Part shown: piece after piece, positions 20,585-29,673 of the stretch
Numbering within the stretch: the stretch's first letter is position 1
Layout: each line of letters begins with the position of its first letter
From: Bacteroidota bacterium
GTDB taxonomy: Bacteria; Bacteroidota; Bacteroidia; Palsa-965
Length of the DNA stretch: 64,000 nucleotides
NCBI GenBank assembly: GCA_013288325.1
Contig: JABDCB010000007.1
Location: forward strand, 1 to 64,000
Direction of reading: 5' to 3'
Notes under the pieces: generated by a model
Seen by the model: the letters and a program-made list of their open reading frames with translations, nothing else
Told to the model about the DNA's origin: nothing
Database searches by the model: none
Program-made: the position numbers and the translations under genes

Positions 20585-22735
20585 ATGCAACCTATTCTGT
20601 ATATACGACTGGCTGTTTCTCTGCTCCTTTGCTTTCTTATTCAATCTCCGGCACTTGCCCAGCAACACAAGATAGACTCTCTACTAAACCGTATTCATAA
20701 TACTCCTGACGATAGTGATAAGATTAAGGACTTTGACCGTTTATGTCGTCAATATGAATCCGCAGGTAATCTTGATAAAGCCCTGCAAAGTGCACGCGAA
20801 GGATTACAAAAGGCAAAATCCATTGGTAAAGACAAGGAACAGGGATGGGAAAAAGGCATTGCGATATGCCTCAATGATATAGGCATCATTTACGGAGACA
20901 GAGGAAACTACGACTCTGCGCTTATAAACAGTATGCAGGCTCTTGAAATCAGGAAAAGAATAAAGGATACAAAAGGAGAGGCTCAATCACACATGTGTCT
21001 TGGGGTCATTTATTACAACAGGAGCAGTTATGATCTCGCATTGCAAAATTATTTTGATGCGCTACACTTCTATCTGGCGAGCGGTGATAAACGCAGCGCC
21101 GATTATGCATACAATAGTATGGGTGCCATTTATGGACGTCAGAAAAAATGGGATAAGGCACTTGAAAATTTCAATGAATCCCTGAAAATAAAAAAGGATG
21201 CCAACGATAAAGAAGGAATTGCCGATGTGTACAGCAATATAGCGGCCATTTATTCCTATCAGAACAAATTCAATCAAGCCCTCGATATCCAGCAGAAGGC
21301 CCTTCAAATGAGGAAAGAAATAGGTGACAAGAGCGGTATTGCCTATTCCCTCAACAACATAGGTGCAATAGAATACGGTCTTCATGAATATTCAAAAGCC
21401 CTGCAATACTATCAGACTTCGCTCGGCATTCGCAAAGAAATAGGAGACAAACAAGGGATGACAGAAATCTGTTACAACCTGTCCGGTGTGTATCTGAAAC
21501 TTAACAAACCAGCAGAGGCAGAAAACAGTGCTCTTCAAAGCCTGGGGCTTGCAAAAGAAACGGGATCCAAGGAGGACATCAAAAGTGCCTATGAAGCATT
21601 GGCCTTGTGCGATTCGGCCAGGAATAACTGGAAAGGAGCCTATCTGAACGAAGCGTTGTTTAAACAGTACAACGACTCCATATTCAATATGGAAAGCGAT
21701 AAAAAGATGGCCGAATTAAATGCCAGCTATGAAAACGAAAAGAAGGAAGCCAAAATTCTGCTGATGGAAAAGGACCGGAAGCAACAGGAAACACTGACAG
21801 CGGCAGAGCATACCAAACAGCGTATCATCCAGCTTTCATTCGTTCTTGGATTTGTCCTGCTTTCCGTATTTTCATTTTTTATGTATAACCGGTGGCGCAT
21901 TACCCGGAGACAAAAAAGGATTATAGAGCTGCAGAAAAAAATGGTGGATGAACAAAAGGCCATGGTAGATGAAAAGAACAAGGATATCACCGACAGCATT
22001 ACTTATGCCCGTCGAATACAGCAGGCCAAGCTACCCCGGCTGGAGGATATCAGCCATGCACTGCCCGATAGTTTTGTATTGTTTAAACCCAGGGATATTG
22101 TAAGCGGAGATTTTTATTTCTTTCACCGGGAAGAAAACAGAATCTGTATTGCAGCTGCCGACTGTACCGGTCACGGTGTGCCCGGAGCCTTTATGAGTAT
22201 GATAGGCATGGATAAACTGGATGCAGCGGTAAGACAGCATGATAATCCTTCATCTATATTATCCGATCTGAACCGGGAGATAAAAAAATCATTGCGCCAA
22301 TCCGATCGTGTCGACTCCACGCGCGATGGAATGGATATTGCCCTCTGTGTGATAGACGCTGCAAGGCAAAAGCTTTCTTATGCCGGAGCCAACCGTCCTT
22401 TGTGGATCATACGCAACGGAACCAGGGAAATTGAAGAATACAAAGCCACCAAAAAAGCCATAGGCGGTTTAACACCCGACGACACCCTGTTTGATGAACA
22501 CGAGATCATCTGCAACCCCGGAGATTGCTTTTATCTTTTTTCAGACGGCTATGCCGATCTATTCGGAGGACCGGATAACAAGAAAATAACAACACGCCGG
22601 TTCAAAGAGATGCTTCTGCAAATGCAGGATGCGCCCATGGAAAAACAAAAAGATTTTTTAAATGCATTTTCCGACAACTGGAAAGGACAAACCGAGCAGG
22701 TGGATGATATTCTGGTGATCGGCATCCGGTTTTAA
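20585..22735 (+). CDS. TPR-repeat transmembrane SpoIIE/PP2C-type phosphatase
   Basis: Signal peptide, multiple TPRs (ALINSMQALEIRKRIKDTKGEAQ), one TM, C-term DITDSITYARRIQQAKLPRLEDISHALPDSFVLFKPRDIVSGDFYFF...GHGVPGAFMSMIG. Confidence 0.92.
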   Translation: MQPILYIRLAVSLLLCFLIQSPALAQQHKIDSLLNRIHNTPDDSDKIKDFDRLCRQYESAGNLDKALQSAREGLQKAKSIGKDKEQGWEKGIAICLNDIGIIYGDRGNYDSALINSMQALEIRKRIKDTKGEAQSHMCLGVIYYNRSSYDLALQNYFDALHFYLASGDKRSADYAYNSMGAIYGRQKKWDKALENFNESLKIKKDANDKEGIADVYSNIAAIYSYQNKFNQALDIQQKALQMRKEIGDKSGIAYSLNNIGAIEYGLHEYSKALQYYQTSLGIRKEIGDKQGMTEICYNLSGVYLKLNKPAEAENSALQSLGLAKETGSKEDIKSAYEALALCDSARNNWKGAYLNEALFKQYNDSIFNMESDKKMAELNASYENEKKEAKILLMEKDRKQQETLTAAEHTKQRIIQLSFVLGFVLLSVFSFFMYNRWRITRRQKRIIELQKKMVDEQKAMVDEKNKDITDSITYARRIQQAKLPRLEDISHALPDSFVLFKPRDIVSGDFYFFHREENRICIAAADCTGHGVPGAFMSMIGMDKLDAAVRQHDNPSSILSDLNREIKKSLRQSDRVDSTRDGMDIALCVIDAARQKLSYAGANRPLWIIRNGTREIEEYKATKKAIGGLTPDDTLFDEHEIICNPGDCFYLFSDGYADLFGGPDNKKITTRRFKEMLLQMQDAPMEKQKDFLNAFSDNWKGQTEQVDDILVIGIRF

Positions 22736-22740
22736 AACAT

Positions 22741-23007
22741 ATGGACAAGTGGGTATTATATATGGTTCAGTGTGCCGATAATAGTATCTATACCGGCATT
22801 ACCAATAATCTGCAAGCCCGGCTGGAAGCACATAATGCAGGCAAGGGTGCCAAATATACAAAGGGCAGGACGCCTGTTGTTTTAAAAGCTGTGTTTGAAT
22901 ATACTGATAGATCTGAAGCTTCCAAGGCGGAATATGCGTTTAAGAAAAAGAGTAGACAGGAAAAAATGAGATTTATTGCTGATTTCCGATCTTCCAAAGC
23001 CCTCTGA
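22741..23007 (+). CDS. GIY-YIG nuclease family protein
   Basis: 88 aa; WVLYMVQCADNSIYTGITNNLQARLEAHNAGKGAKYTKGRTPVVLKAVFEYTDRSEASKAEYAFKKKSRQEK. Confidence 0.93.
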   Translation: MDKWVLYMVQCADNSIYTGITNNLQARLEAHNAGKGAKYTKGRTPVVLKAVFEYTDRSEASKAEYAFKKKSRQEKMRFIADFRSSKAL

Positions 23008-23008
23008 T

Positions 23009-23131
23009 TTTACTACAGACATATTATTCTCCTTTGATCTTGTAGACAATCTGCCAAGCGCTACTTATTTCATGCGCATTACAGATGAAGCTGGGAAAAA
23101 CTCAGTAACAAAAATCTTTATCAAAAAATAA
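23009..23131 (+). pseudogene. Orphan C-terminal fragment of a T9SS type A sorting domain
   Basis: Frame ending at 23131 reads FTTDILFSFDLVDNLPSATYFMRITDEAGKNSVTKIFIKK*, a typical T9SS CTD tail with no upstream cargo gene in frame. Confidence 0.65.
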
Positions 23132-23146
23132 GAGCTTATTAGTCAT

Positions 23147-23176
23147 TAAAAAAATCTCCTCGAAAGGGAGACTTTT
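23147..23176. terminator. Intrinsic terminator
   Basis: aaaaaaatctcct-cgaa-agggagacttttttg hairpin with T-tract. Confidence 0.65.
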
Positions 23177-23231
23177 TTGTTTGTTTTTGCGAGAAAGGGA
23201 GTTTGGGGCGAGGCGGGTTCGGCCACCCCTG

Positions 23232-23936
23232 CTATATCCGTAATGTTAACTTCGTACAATGTGCAGACTCTGTGTTTTCAACTTCTAGTTGATACTTTCC
23301 TTGATAATGAAATTCCAGCATCATTTGTGTATTTTGGAAGCCGATACCTCCGGATCTCCCGCTTACCGATGTTGTTTTCTTATTCCAAACTGCAAAAACA
23401 ATGCTCCCCGAAGTTGCTTCCAAAAAGATTTTCAATGGATGCTGCTTATCTGCAACATTCCCGTGCTTAAATGCATTTTCAACGAACCCAATCAGTAAAA
23501 ATGGATATATATATATTGATTGAATATCTCCCCTTACTTCAATTTCCGCGAATATGGCGCTTGAAATCCGTCTCTGTATTTCAACGTAATCTCTGATGCT
23601 TTTGATCTCCTGAGCTAATGGAACGGCTGCTTCCGGTTTAGTGTATAAAGAACTTCTAAGCATATTTGAAAATGCTTCGATTGCTTCTGCCAGTTCTGGA
23701 GAATAATGGAGCGCCTTTGCAAAGCAAAAGCTCAGAAAATTAAATGTTAAGTGGCTATCGAATTGATTTTTACAATAGTAGAGATGCATGAGATCAGAAT
23801 ACACATCATATTCGGTGCTTGCTCGTTTTCTCAATTCTTTCGAACTTCCCTTATTAATGTCATCCATGGCAGTTTTCCTAGTTGCAACATTTCGTTTTCC
23901 AAATATCACCTGTAAGTCATTCGAATCCATCATCAA
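23232..23936 (-). CDS. LytS/YehU-type histidine kinase (His_kinase/HATPase_c), soluble, no TM segment
   Basis: 234 aa; QFDSHLTFNFLSFCFAKALHYSPELAEAIEAFSNMLRSSLY, IYIYPFLLIGFVENAFKHGN; divergent from canonical NPHFLFNTLN. Confidence 0.8.
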   Translation of the reverse strand: MMMDSNDLQVIFGKRNVATRKTAMDDINKGSSKELRKRASTEYDVYSDLMHLYYCKNQFDSHLTFNFLSFCFAKALHYSPELAEAIEAFSNMLRSSLYTKPEAAVPLAQEIKSIRDYVEIQRRISSAIFAEIEVRGDIQSIYIYPFLLIGFVENAFKHGNVADKQHPLKIFLEATSGSIVFAVWNKKTTSVSGRSGGIGFQNTQMMLEFHYQGKYQLEVENTESAHCTKLTLRI

Positions 23937-24341
23937 TTCGCAGTATACGGATACGCAGCTTTAACTATTTATAATTATTCCAGACGCCTTTAACCTGAAT
24001 ATTTGTCAAATTTTTTGCTGATTTTGGGTTAACCCTCTACTTAGTTTTAAGTACCAACTATCCTCCATTCTGCGTATAGCATTTATTCAACGAACTTGTA
24101 GAACACTGAATTAGTGTTCATTGCACCATTCAAATAACTACCACTTCTAATTTGCCCTGAACGAATTACGCACTTCGAGCGCCATCGACATTCCCTCATT
24201 GTGACTCTCGCCTATTAGATTTACAGATTTTATCAGAGACTCGATTGCTTGCATTTTAATGTTTTTTATTTGCATTCCATATAGCATACATTATATTTGT
24301 GGCGTTGGAGGTATACTCCAGGTTGATATATTTTAAATATT

Positions 24342-24923
24342 ATGATCACAGCGAACAATACTGACAAAGATCTAGTCATTGAACTGCTCTGCTCTTCGTT
24401 CGATGAAAACAAAAGTGTGAACTATGTGATTAAACAGGACGATAAAAGAAAGTTGAGGTTACGAAAACTGATGGTCTACTCGTATAATCTATGTAGCATG
24501 TTTGGGGAAATCTATTTATCTGATGATCGTAAGGGATGCGCATTAGCTCTGTTTCCAGAAAACAAAAAAACTAACCTTGAAACTACTCTATTGGACTTAG
24601 GGCTTGTCTTCTCAAGCATTGGTATTAGCCGGGCGCTTAAAGTACTAAGACGTGATTCCAGAATTAAAAGTTTTTATCCCAGGGAACCAATCTATTATTT
24701 GTGGTTCATCGGGGTTCACCCGGATCATCAACATCAAGGTGTAGGAAGTAGACTGCTGGAACAGCTAATAAATAAAAGCTCCGCGTTAAAGCGACCTATA
24801 TACCTTGAGACCTCTATGTCCGAAAATATTGAATTTTATGAAAAATTCGGATTTCGTGTTTATCAGAAATTGGACTTTGGACATACACTTTACTCGATGA
24901 AAAGAGACCTTAAACTTGTATAA
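24342..24923 (+). CDS. GNAT family N-acetyltransferase
   Basis: 193 aa; YYLWFIGVHPDHQHQGVGSRLLEQLINKSSALKRPIYLETSMSENIEFYEKFGFRVYQKL. Confidence 0.92.
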   Translation: MITANNTDKDLVIELLCSSFDENKSVNYVIKQDDKRKLRLRKLMVYSYNLCSMFGEIYLSDDRKGCALALFPENKKTNLETTLLDLGLVFSSIGISRALKVLRRDSRIKSFYPREPIYYLWFIGVHPDHQHQGVGSRLLEQLINKSSALKRPIYLETSMSENIEFYEKFGFRVYQKLDFGHTLYSMKRDLKLV

Positions 24924-24928
24924 ACGGT

Positions 24929-27193
24929 ATGCTCGTATTTCATACTGAGATACATATTATCACTTTCTTAGTGATTCTTTTGGAATTGGTGTTTTTTTTC
25001 TATCAAATCATTTATTATTTATCACGCCCATCGGATAAAACCCGTCTCTATTACCTCATTCTTCTATACCTTTTTATTCAACACAATTTCATTGGGGGAT
25101 TATTCCCTGATAAAAACATCCCGATACCTATCATTATTCAGAACATCCTTGCTTATGCCGTGGCATTTATGTTAGGAATGTATTTCCCCTACTATTTTTA
25201 CAAAGCATTTGGATTAGTCAAGTTGAAATTTTATGCTTATTGGGGCTCCATTGTTTTCTTGCTTGGCCCATTCCTCCTCTGCTTCATTATACCCTATTAT
25301 TTGACAAACGATTTTGCATTAAGCCGTAAGATTACAATGATCGTACCAGCGGCATACTCTTATTCCTTTTTATACTCATTGGCACGGGCAATAAAAATCA
25401 GGAATCAGACGGAAGCTGACCGAAATACCAGAAAAGAGATCATAGGCATGTATATTGCCGTCATTTTATTCACCATGCTCCCGATAATAACCTTCTTCGA
25501 AACGGATCTAAATGACATGTTAAGGCCCATTCTCCACTTTCATAATGGAAGTCAGGTTGTTGAAATAATCACGATCAACTCCGGCCTATTGGCAGTAACA
25601 GCTCTTTTTATTCGTCAGACTATTAAACAATCCAGAAGAGAATACGAAAAACTACTTGAGTCCGAGAAAAAATTACTAGAAGTCAACTCAGACTTAACAA
25701 TTAAAGTGATGGAACGAACCCATGAACTTGAACTGATTAATGAACAGCGGATAAACACCTTCATTAACCTCGCCCACGAAACCAAAACCCCTCTGACATT
25801 AATTAACAATTACTTGAATGAATATATAGAAAAATATAAAGAAACGAGTGCGGAGCAAACACAGGAATTAAACATCATTAGAAATAGTATTCGCAAACTT
25901 ACGAGGGACATTATTAATTTTTTCGATCTGGAAAGAATCAGGAAAGGCTTCCATCTTTATGATCACAATCAAATATGTGACCTTAGCTGTATAATTCAGG
26001 AAAATTTACCCTTATTCCGTCGTTACGCCCTTCAAAAGGAGATTGAAATAACGGACGATATTGAAGAACAAGTTATGATACAAGCAGCTCCAGAAGCGCT
26101 TGATAGGGTTATAAACAATCTGATTGAGAATGCAATAAAGTATACTTCCTACCAAGGAAAGATCCACATTTCTTTGAATATAAAAGATTCAAAAATAGCC
26201 TTTTCTGTCACCGATAATGGTATTGGGATTCCTGATTCAATGCACGAGAAAGTCTTTTATCCTTATAGTCAATTAAACCATGAGAAAAGTAATTTCCAGG
26301 GAATGGGATTAGGTTTGTCAATAGTCAAAAAAATAGCTGATGACTTAAATGGCCAGATTGTCTTAAAAAGTAAACCCGGAATCGGGACAGAGATGCTGAT
26401 TTTTTTTAATGTATATGAAGGCCTCAACCATATCCCTCCTACTATCTCTGAAAAGGATATTAATACAATTCCTGAATTTTATCCCTCACCTACTTTAAGG
26501 CCTACAACCGAGACCTCCAGACCCGTGCTACTTCTGGTTGAAGACAACTTGCAACTTCTTAATTTCATTTTAAATAAGCTCAGCGTCTATTATGAAGTAT
26601 ACACAGCTATGAGTGGGCATGAGGCTATTGACCAAGTAAAGAAAATGAAACGGTTAGATTTGATTATTTCTGACGTCATGATGGACAAAGGGGATGGTTA
26701 TGAACTATGCAAGAGTATTAGCTCACAAGTTGATTATTGTCACATCCCCTTCATATTCATTACCGCAAAAACAACACCTGAAGATAAAATAAAGGGGTTG
26801 GCTCTAGGCGCAATCGACTACTTGTATAAGCCCTTTCTGATTGAGGAATTACAATATAAAATCGACTCTCTACTTAACAATATGGCACTACAACGAAAAG
26901 CAGTTATTGATAATGCATATAAGTCCTTATTGAACGGTAATTCAAAAGCAGATGCTTCCTCCGAGCATGATTCCTTTCTAAGCAGCTGCAAAACGTACGG
27001 CCTCACTACGCGAGAACAGGAGATTGTACGGTTCATTGCAAAGGGACTCACTCATAAGGAGATCGCAGATTCTCTTTACATTTCAGACAAAACCGTATCA
27101 AAACATATTCAAAATATTTTTGACAAAGCCTCCGCAAGTAATAAAATTGAGTTGCTTAACAAATTGAATCTGACACTGGCTTCATTCAGATGA
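24929..27193 (+). CDS. Hybrid sensor histidine kinase / response regulator with C-terminal LuxR HTH
   Basis: 754 aa; polytopic N-term, NTFINLAHETKTPLTLINNYLNEY (HisKA), NLIENAIKYTSYQGKIHI...GMGLGLSIVKKI (HATPase), VLLLVEDNLQLLNFILNKL...DLIISDVMMDKGDGYELC (REC), LTTREQEIVRFIAKGLTHKEIADSLYISDKTVSKHIQNIFDK (LuxR HTH). Confidence 0.93.
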   Translation: MLVFHTEIHIITFLVILLELVFFFYQIIYYLSRPSDKTRLYYLILLYLFIQHNFIGGLFPDKNIPIPIIIQNILAYAVAFMLGMYFPYYFYKAFGLVKLKFYAYWGSIVFLLGPFLLCFIIPYYLTNDFALSRKITMIVPAAYSYSFLYSLARAIKIRNQTEADRNTRKEIIGMYIAVILFTMLPIITFFETDLNDMLRPILHFHNGSQVVEIITINSGLLAVTALFIRQTIKQSRREYEKLLESEKKLLEVNSDLTIKVMERTHELELINEQRINTFINLAHETKTPLTLINNYLNEYIEKYKETSAEQTQELNIIRNSIRKLTRDIINFFDLERIRKGFHLYDHNQICDLSCIIQENLPLFRRYALQKEIEITDDIEEQVMIQAAPEALDRVINNLIENAIKYTSYQGKIHISLNIKDSKIAFSVTDNGIGIPDSMHEKVFYPYSQLNHEKSNFQGMGLGLSIVKKIADDLNGQIVLKSKPGIGTEMLIFFNVYEGLNHIPPTISEKDINTIPEFYPSPTLRPTTETSRPVLLLVEDNLQLLNFILNKLSVYYEVYTAMSGHEAIDQVKKMKRLDLIISDVMMDKGDGYELCKSISSQVDYCHIPFIFITAKTTPEDKIKGLALGAIDYLYKPFLIEELQYKIDSLLNNMALQRKAVIDNAYKSLLNGNSKADASSEHDSFLSSCKTYGLTTREQEIVRFIAKGLTHKEIADSLYISDKTVSKHIQNIFDKASASNKIELLNKLNLTLASFR

Positions 27194-27239
27194 AAATGTC
27201 TTAGCTGAGTTTCTGCCCCCGTTATAAAAATAATTAATC

Positions 27240-27259
27240 AATTTACAAATTTGTAAATT
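27240..27259. promoter_or_regulatory. Perfect 20-bp palindrome, candidate operator
   Basis: AATTTACAAATTTGTAAATT, immediately upstream of the GNAT-like ORF; followed by TACCTTTG (27266-27273), matching the Bacteroidota -7 consensus TAnnTTTG. Confidence 0.6.
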
Positions 27260-27276
27260 ATTTCATACCTTTGATT

Positions 27277-27741
27277 ATGCAGATAAGGCATCAGATATCT
27301 GGCAGGCTCCGAAGTGTTTTGATTGAATTGGTGAGTATGGAGGATTATAAAATGATTACCAAGTCCCGGTTCTTTTTTAACTGGAAAACGGAGAAACAAT
27401 ATCAGGTTTATAAACTGAGTATTATAGGGGATAAAGAAATCCTTGGATTAATGTCACTGGAACACTTCCGGAATGAAAAACGACTGGAGATTAAATTATT
27501 AGCCGTATCAAGGGAAAACAGGGGCAAGCATAAAAAATACGAGGGTATTGCCGGTAATCTGATTGCTTATGCCTGCAGGGAAGCAATACGATTATATGCA
27601 GAAAACGCATGTGTATCGCTGATACCCAAGGACATCATTAGAAATCATTATATGAAGAAGTACGGAATGATGGACGCAGGGCGGCAGATATTTTTGGAAG
27701 GCCTGCCCTTGCTCCGGTTATTAAGAACGTACAAGGTATGA
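27277..27741 (+). CDS. GNAT-like N-acetyltransferase (possible toxin partner)
   Basis: ~154 aa; KLSIIGDKEILGLMSLEHFRNEKRLEIKLLAVSRENRGKHKKYEGIAGNLIAYACREAIRLYAENACVSLIPKDIIRNHYMKKYGMMDAGRQIFLEG, acetyl-CoA-binding-like RENRGKHKKYEGIAGNLI segment. Confidence 0.65.
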   Translation: MQIRHQISGRLRSVLIELVSMEDYKMITKSRFFFNWKTEKQYQVYKLSIIGDKEILGLMSLEHFRNEKRLEIKLLAVSRENRGKHKKYEGIAGNLIAYACREAIRLYAENACVSLIPKDIIRNHYMKKYGMMDAGRQIFLEGLPLLRLLRTYKV

Positions 27742-27820
27742 CACGAATTCATGTAGGGTTTGACAGGAAATCAAACAGCTCTGCAATCATTCATTGTCAC
27801 AAAGAATAAAAAAGCAAACC

Positions 27821-28345
27821 ATGAAAACTCAAAAACTAAATAAGAAATACTCACCATCCGAACTCGCCGATTCTTTTGTCTTCCGCACCAAACTCACCGC
27901 CAAACAAAAAAAGGAGGCTGCTGGTCAACTGGCAAAGGCCCGTAAGCGTGCTGGTGCGCAACTAACCGAAGCACAGGTAGTGTATGCCCGTATTATGCAA
28001 TTACGTTTTCAAATGGAAGATTATATTAAATCGGATCAATACAAGGTGGAGCTGACATTTTCATACTTTCTGAAACAGTATATCCAGCTGCGCTATACCA
28101 TGAACAAAAAATTTGCCCGGGATATAGAACTGGATGAAGCCGAACTGAGTTTCATTCTGAATAAACGCCGCCTCCCGAGCGAAAAGGTTATTGCCCGTCT
28201 GGGGTTACATTCCAATAATACAATCCCTGCCCTGAGCTGGTACAAATTGCTGGAAAAAGAACGCGAACACGATTTTGTAAATAATGACAAACTAATGGAG
28301 TCGGAAAGCAAGTATGTTAAAAATCGTTTGAAGATTTCACGGTAG
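27821..28345 (+). CDS. HTH/Xre-like regulatory protein, possible antitoxin
   Basis: 174 aa; SELADSFVFRTKLTAKQKKEAAGQLAKARKRAG...FARDIELDEAELSFILNKRRLPSEKVIARLGLHSNNTIPALSWYKLLEKEREHDF resembles Xre-type HTH domains in orphan TA pairs. Confidence 0.55.
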   Translation: MKTQKLNKKYSPSELADSFVFRTKLTAKQKKEAAGQLAKARKRAGAQLTEAQVVYARIMQLRFQMEDYIKSDQYKVELTFSYFLKQYIQLRYTMNKKFARDIELDEAELSFILNKRRLPSEKVIARLGLHSNNTIPALSWYKLLEKEREHDFVNNDKLMESESKYVKNRLKISR

Positions 28346-28387
28346 TTGTCGTTGTTTAATACGTAATGGTTTCTGTCCTCCCCCTTG

Positions 28388-28403
28388 CCCCCTCCGGAGG
28401 GGG
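28388..28403. repeat. Perfect 16-bp GC palindrome between convergent genes
   Basis: CCCCCTCCGGAGGGGG. Confidence 0.5.
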
Positions 28404-28461
28404 ATAGTATTGATGTCCTTTCAAGCCTTTCGCCCTCGGAAGGGGGAAGTAGCATGTCTCC

Positions 28462-29421
28462 TCATTTATACCTGTACACGGCTCTATTCCGTTCTCCGTT
28501 TCTTTCCAGTACTCCTTTATCCACGGCATCTTTCAAATCGCGGCTGGCTGTTGCCGTGCCAATATCTTTATAATACCGGAGATAGGCAAAACGTGAAAAC
28601 CATCCTTTACCTGCTGCATTCTTGAAAAAAGAAATCCGTTCTGAAACACCTAAGACTCGTTGCTGAGTGCTTAATAAATCTTCCAATGCTTCCAGGATCA
28701 CAGAAAGCATAAACTCAATAAAAGGGTTTGACTTTCCGGTTTTATCCGACATACTCAGCGCGTCGTAATACGCTTTCTGCCTCTCTTTTATAATCGATTC
28801 CACCGGTAAGAATCCGAATACCTCGGCATATTCTTTCAGGATAAGGGTTTGCCATAATCTTCCCATTCTGCCATTTCCATCGCTGAAAGGATGGATAAAT
28901 TCCAGTTCATAATGAAATACACAACTTTTGATCAAGGGCAGCTCATCGGCTTTTTTAACATAATCCATCAATTCCTTCATCAATGCAGGTAATCTTTCCG
29001 GGGGTGGAGCCAGGTGCGTTACTTTTGTACCAGTTGCTATTCCAACAGATCGTCTCCTTAGGCGCCCTGCATCTTCTACCAACCCGTTCATCATCATCCC
29101 ATGCGCTTTACGAAGGGATAAAAGAAGGTGAGGCCTGAATTCCATCATCCGGTCATATACCAGGATTGCATTTTGAACTTCCAGAAGATCCTTCTGAGGG
29201 GCAATCACCCGCTGGTTTTGCAGAATTGCAGTTACCTGATCCGTAGACAAGGTATTACCTTCAATTTCCAGCGACGACTGAATCGTCCGGATCCTGCTCT
29301 TTCTTCTCAGTTCGGGCGTGGGTTTATTGAGATGTACGGCATTGATATTCCCTATTCTCTGTGATATGGCTGCAACCAGTTGCAGAATTTTGCTTGTTAT
29401 TTCATAAGGAGGGTAATTCAT
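28462..29421 (-). CDS. Fic family protein with C-terminal winged-helix domain
   Basis: HPFSDGNGRMGRLWQTLIL Fic motif; N-term IQSSLEIEGNTLS (inhibitory-helix-like S/TxxxE(G/N)); C-term RYYKDIGTATASRDLKDAVDKGVLERNGERNRAVYRYK wHTH. ATG MNYPPYEI at 29421 preferred over the TTG at 29445. Confidence 0.93.
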   Translation of the reverse strand: MNYPPYEITSKILQLVAAISQRIGNINAVHLNKPTPELRRKSRIRTIQSSLEIEGNTLSTDQVTAILQNQRVIAPQKDLLEVQNAILVYDRMMEFRPHLLLSLRKAHGMMMNGLVEDAGRLRRRSVGIATGTKVTHLAPPPERLPALMKELMDYVKKADELPLIKSCVFHYELEFIHPFSDGNGRMGRLWQTLILKEYAEVFGFLPVESIIKERQKAYYDALSMSDKTGKSNPFIEFMLSVILEALEDLLSTQQRVLGVSERISFFKNAAGKGWFSRFAYLRYYKDIGTATASRDLKDAVDKGVLERNGERNRAVYRYK

Positions 29422-29444
29422 GATAGTATCATTTGATACTATCA
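29421..29444. promoter_or_regulatory. Inverted repeat at the fic start, candidate autoregulatory operator
   Basis: TGATAGTATC-ATTT-GATACTATCA, perfect 10-bp arms. Confidence 0.65.
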
Positions 29445-29673
29445 AATATAGAAAATAATTGACCCAGATCCCCTACCCGGTCGAAGTGCATATTATTAAC
29501 GGCTGCTTAAAAGAATGATTTTCAACGAATACGATGAACGGGGGGGGAAAGAAAGCTCCCCAGATTGATCTATCTTCCATTTGTAGGGCTGAGCACTACA
29601 AAGAAAAACAGGATGGCCCTACGCTGGAAAGTAAGCATTCCCCGTTCCTTTGTGTAACGAATAATTACGCAAG

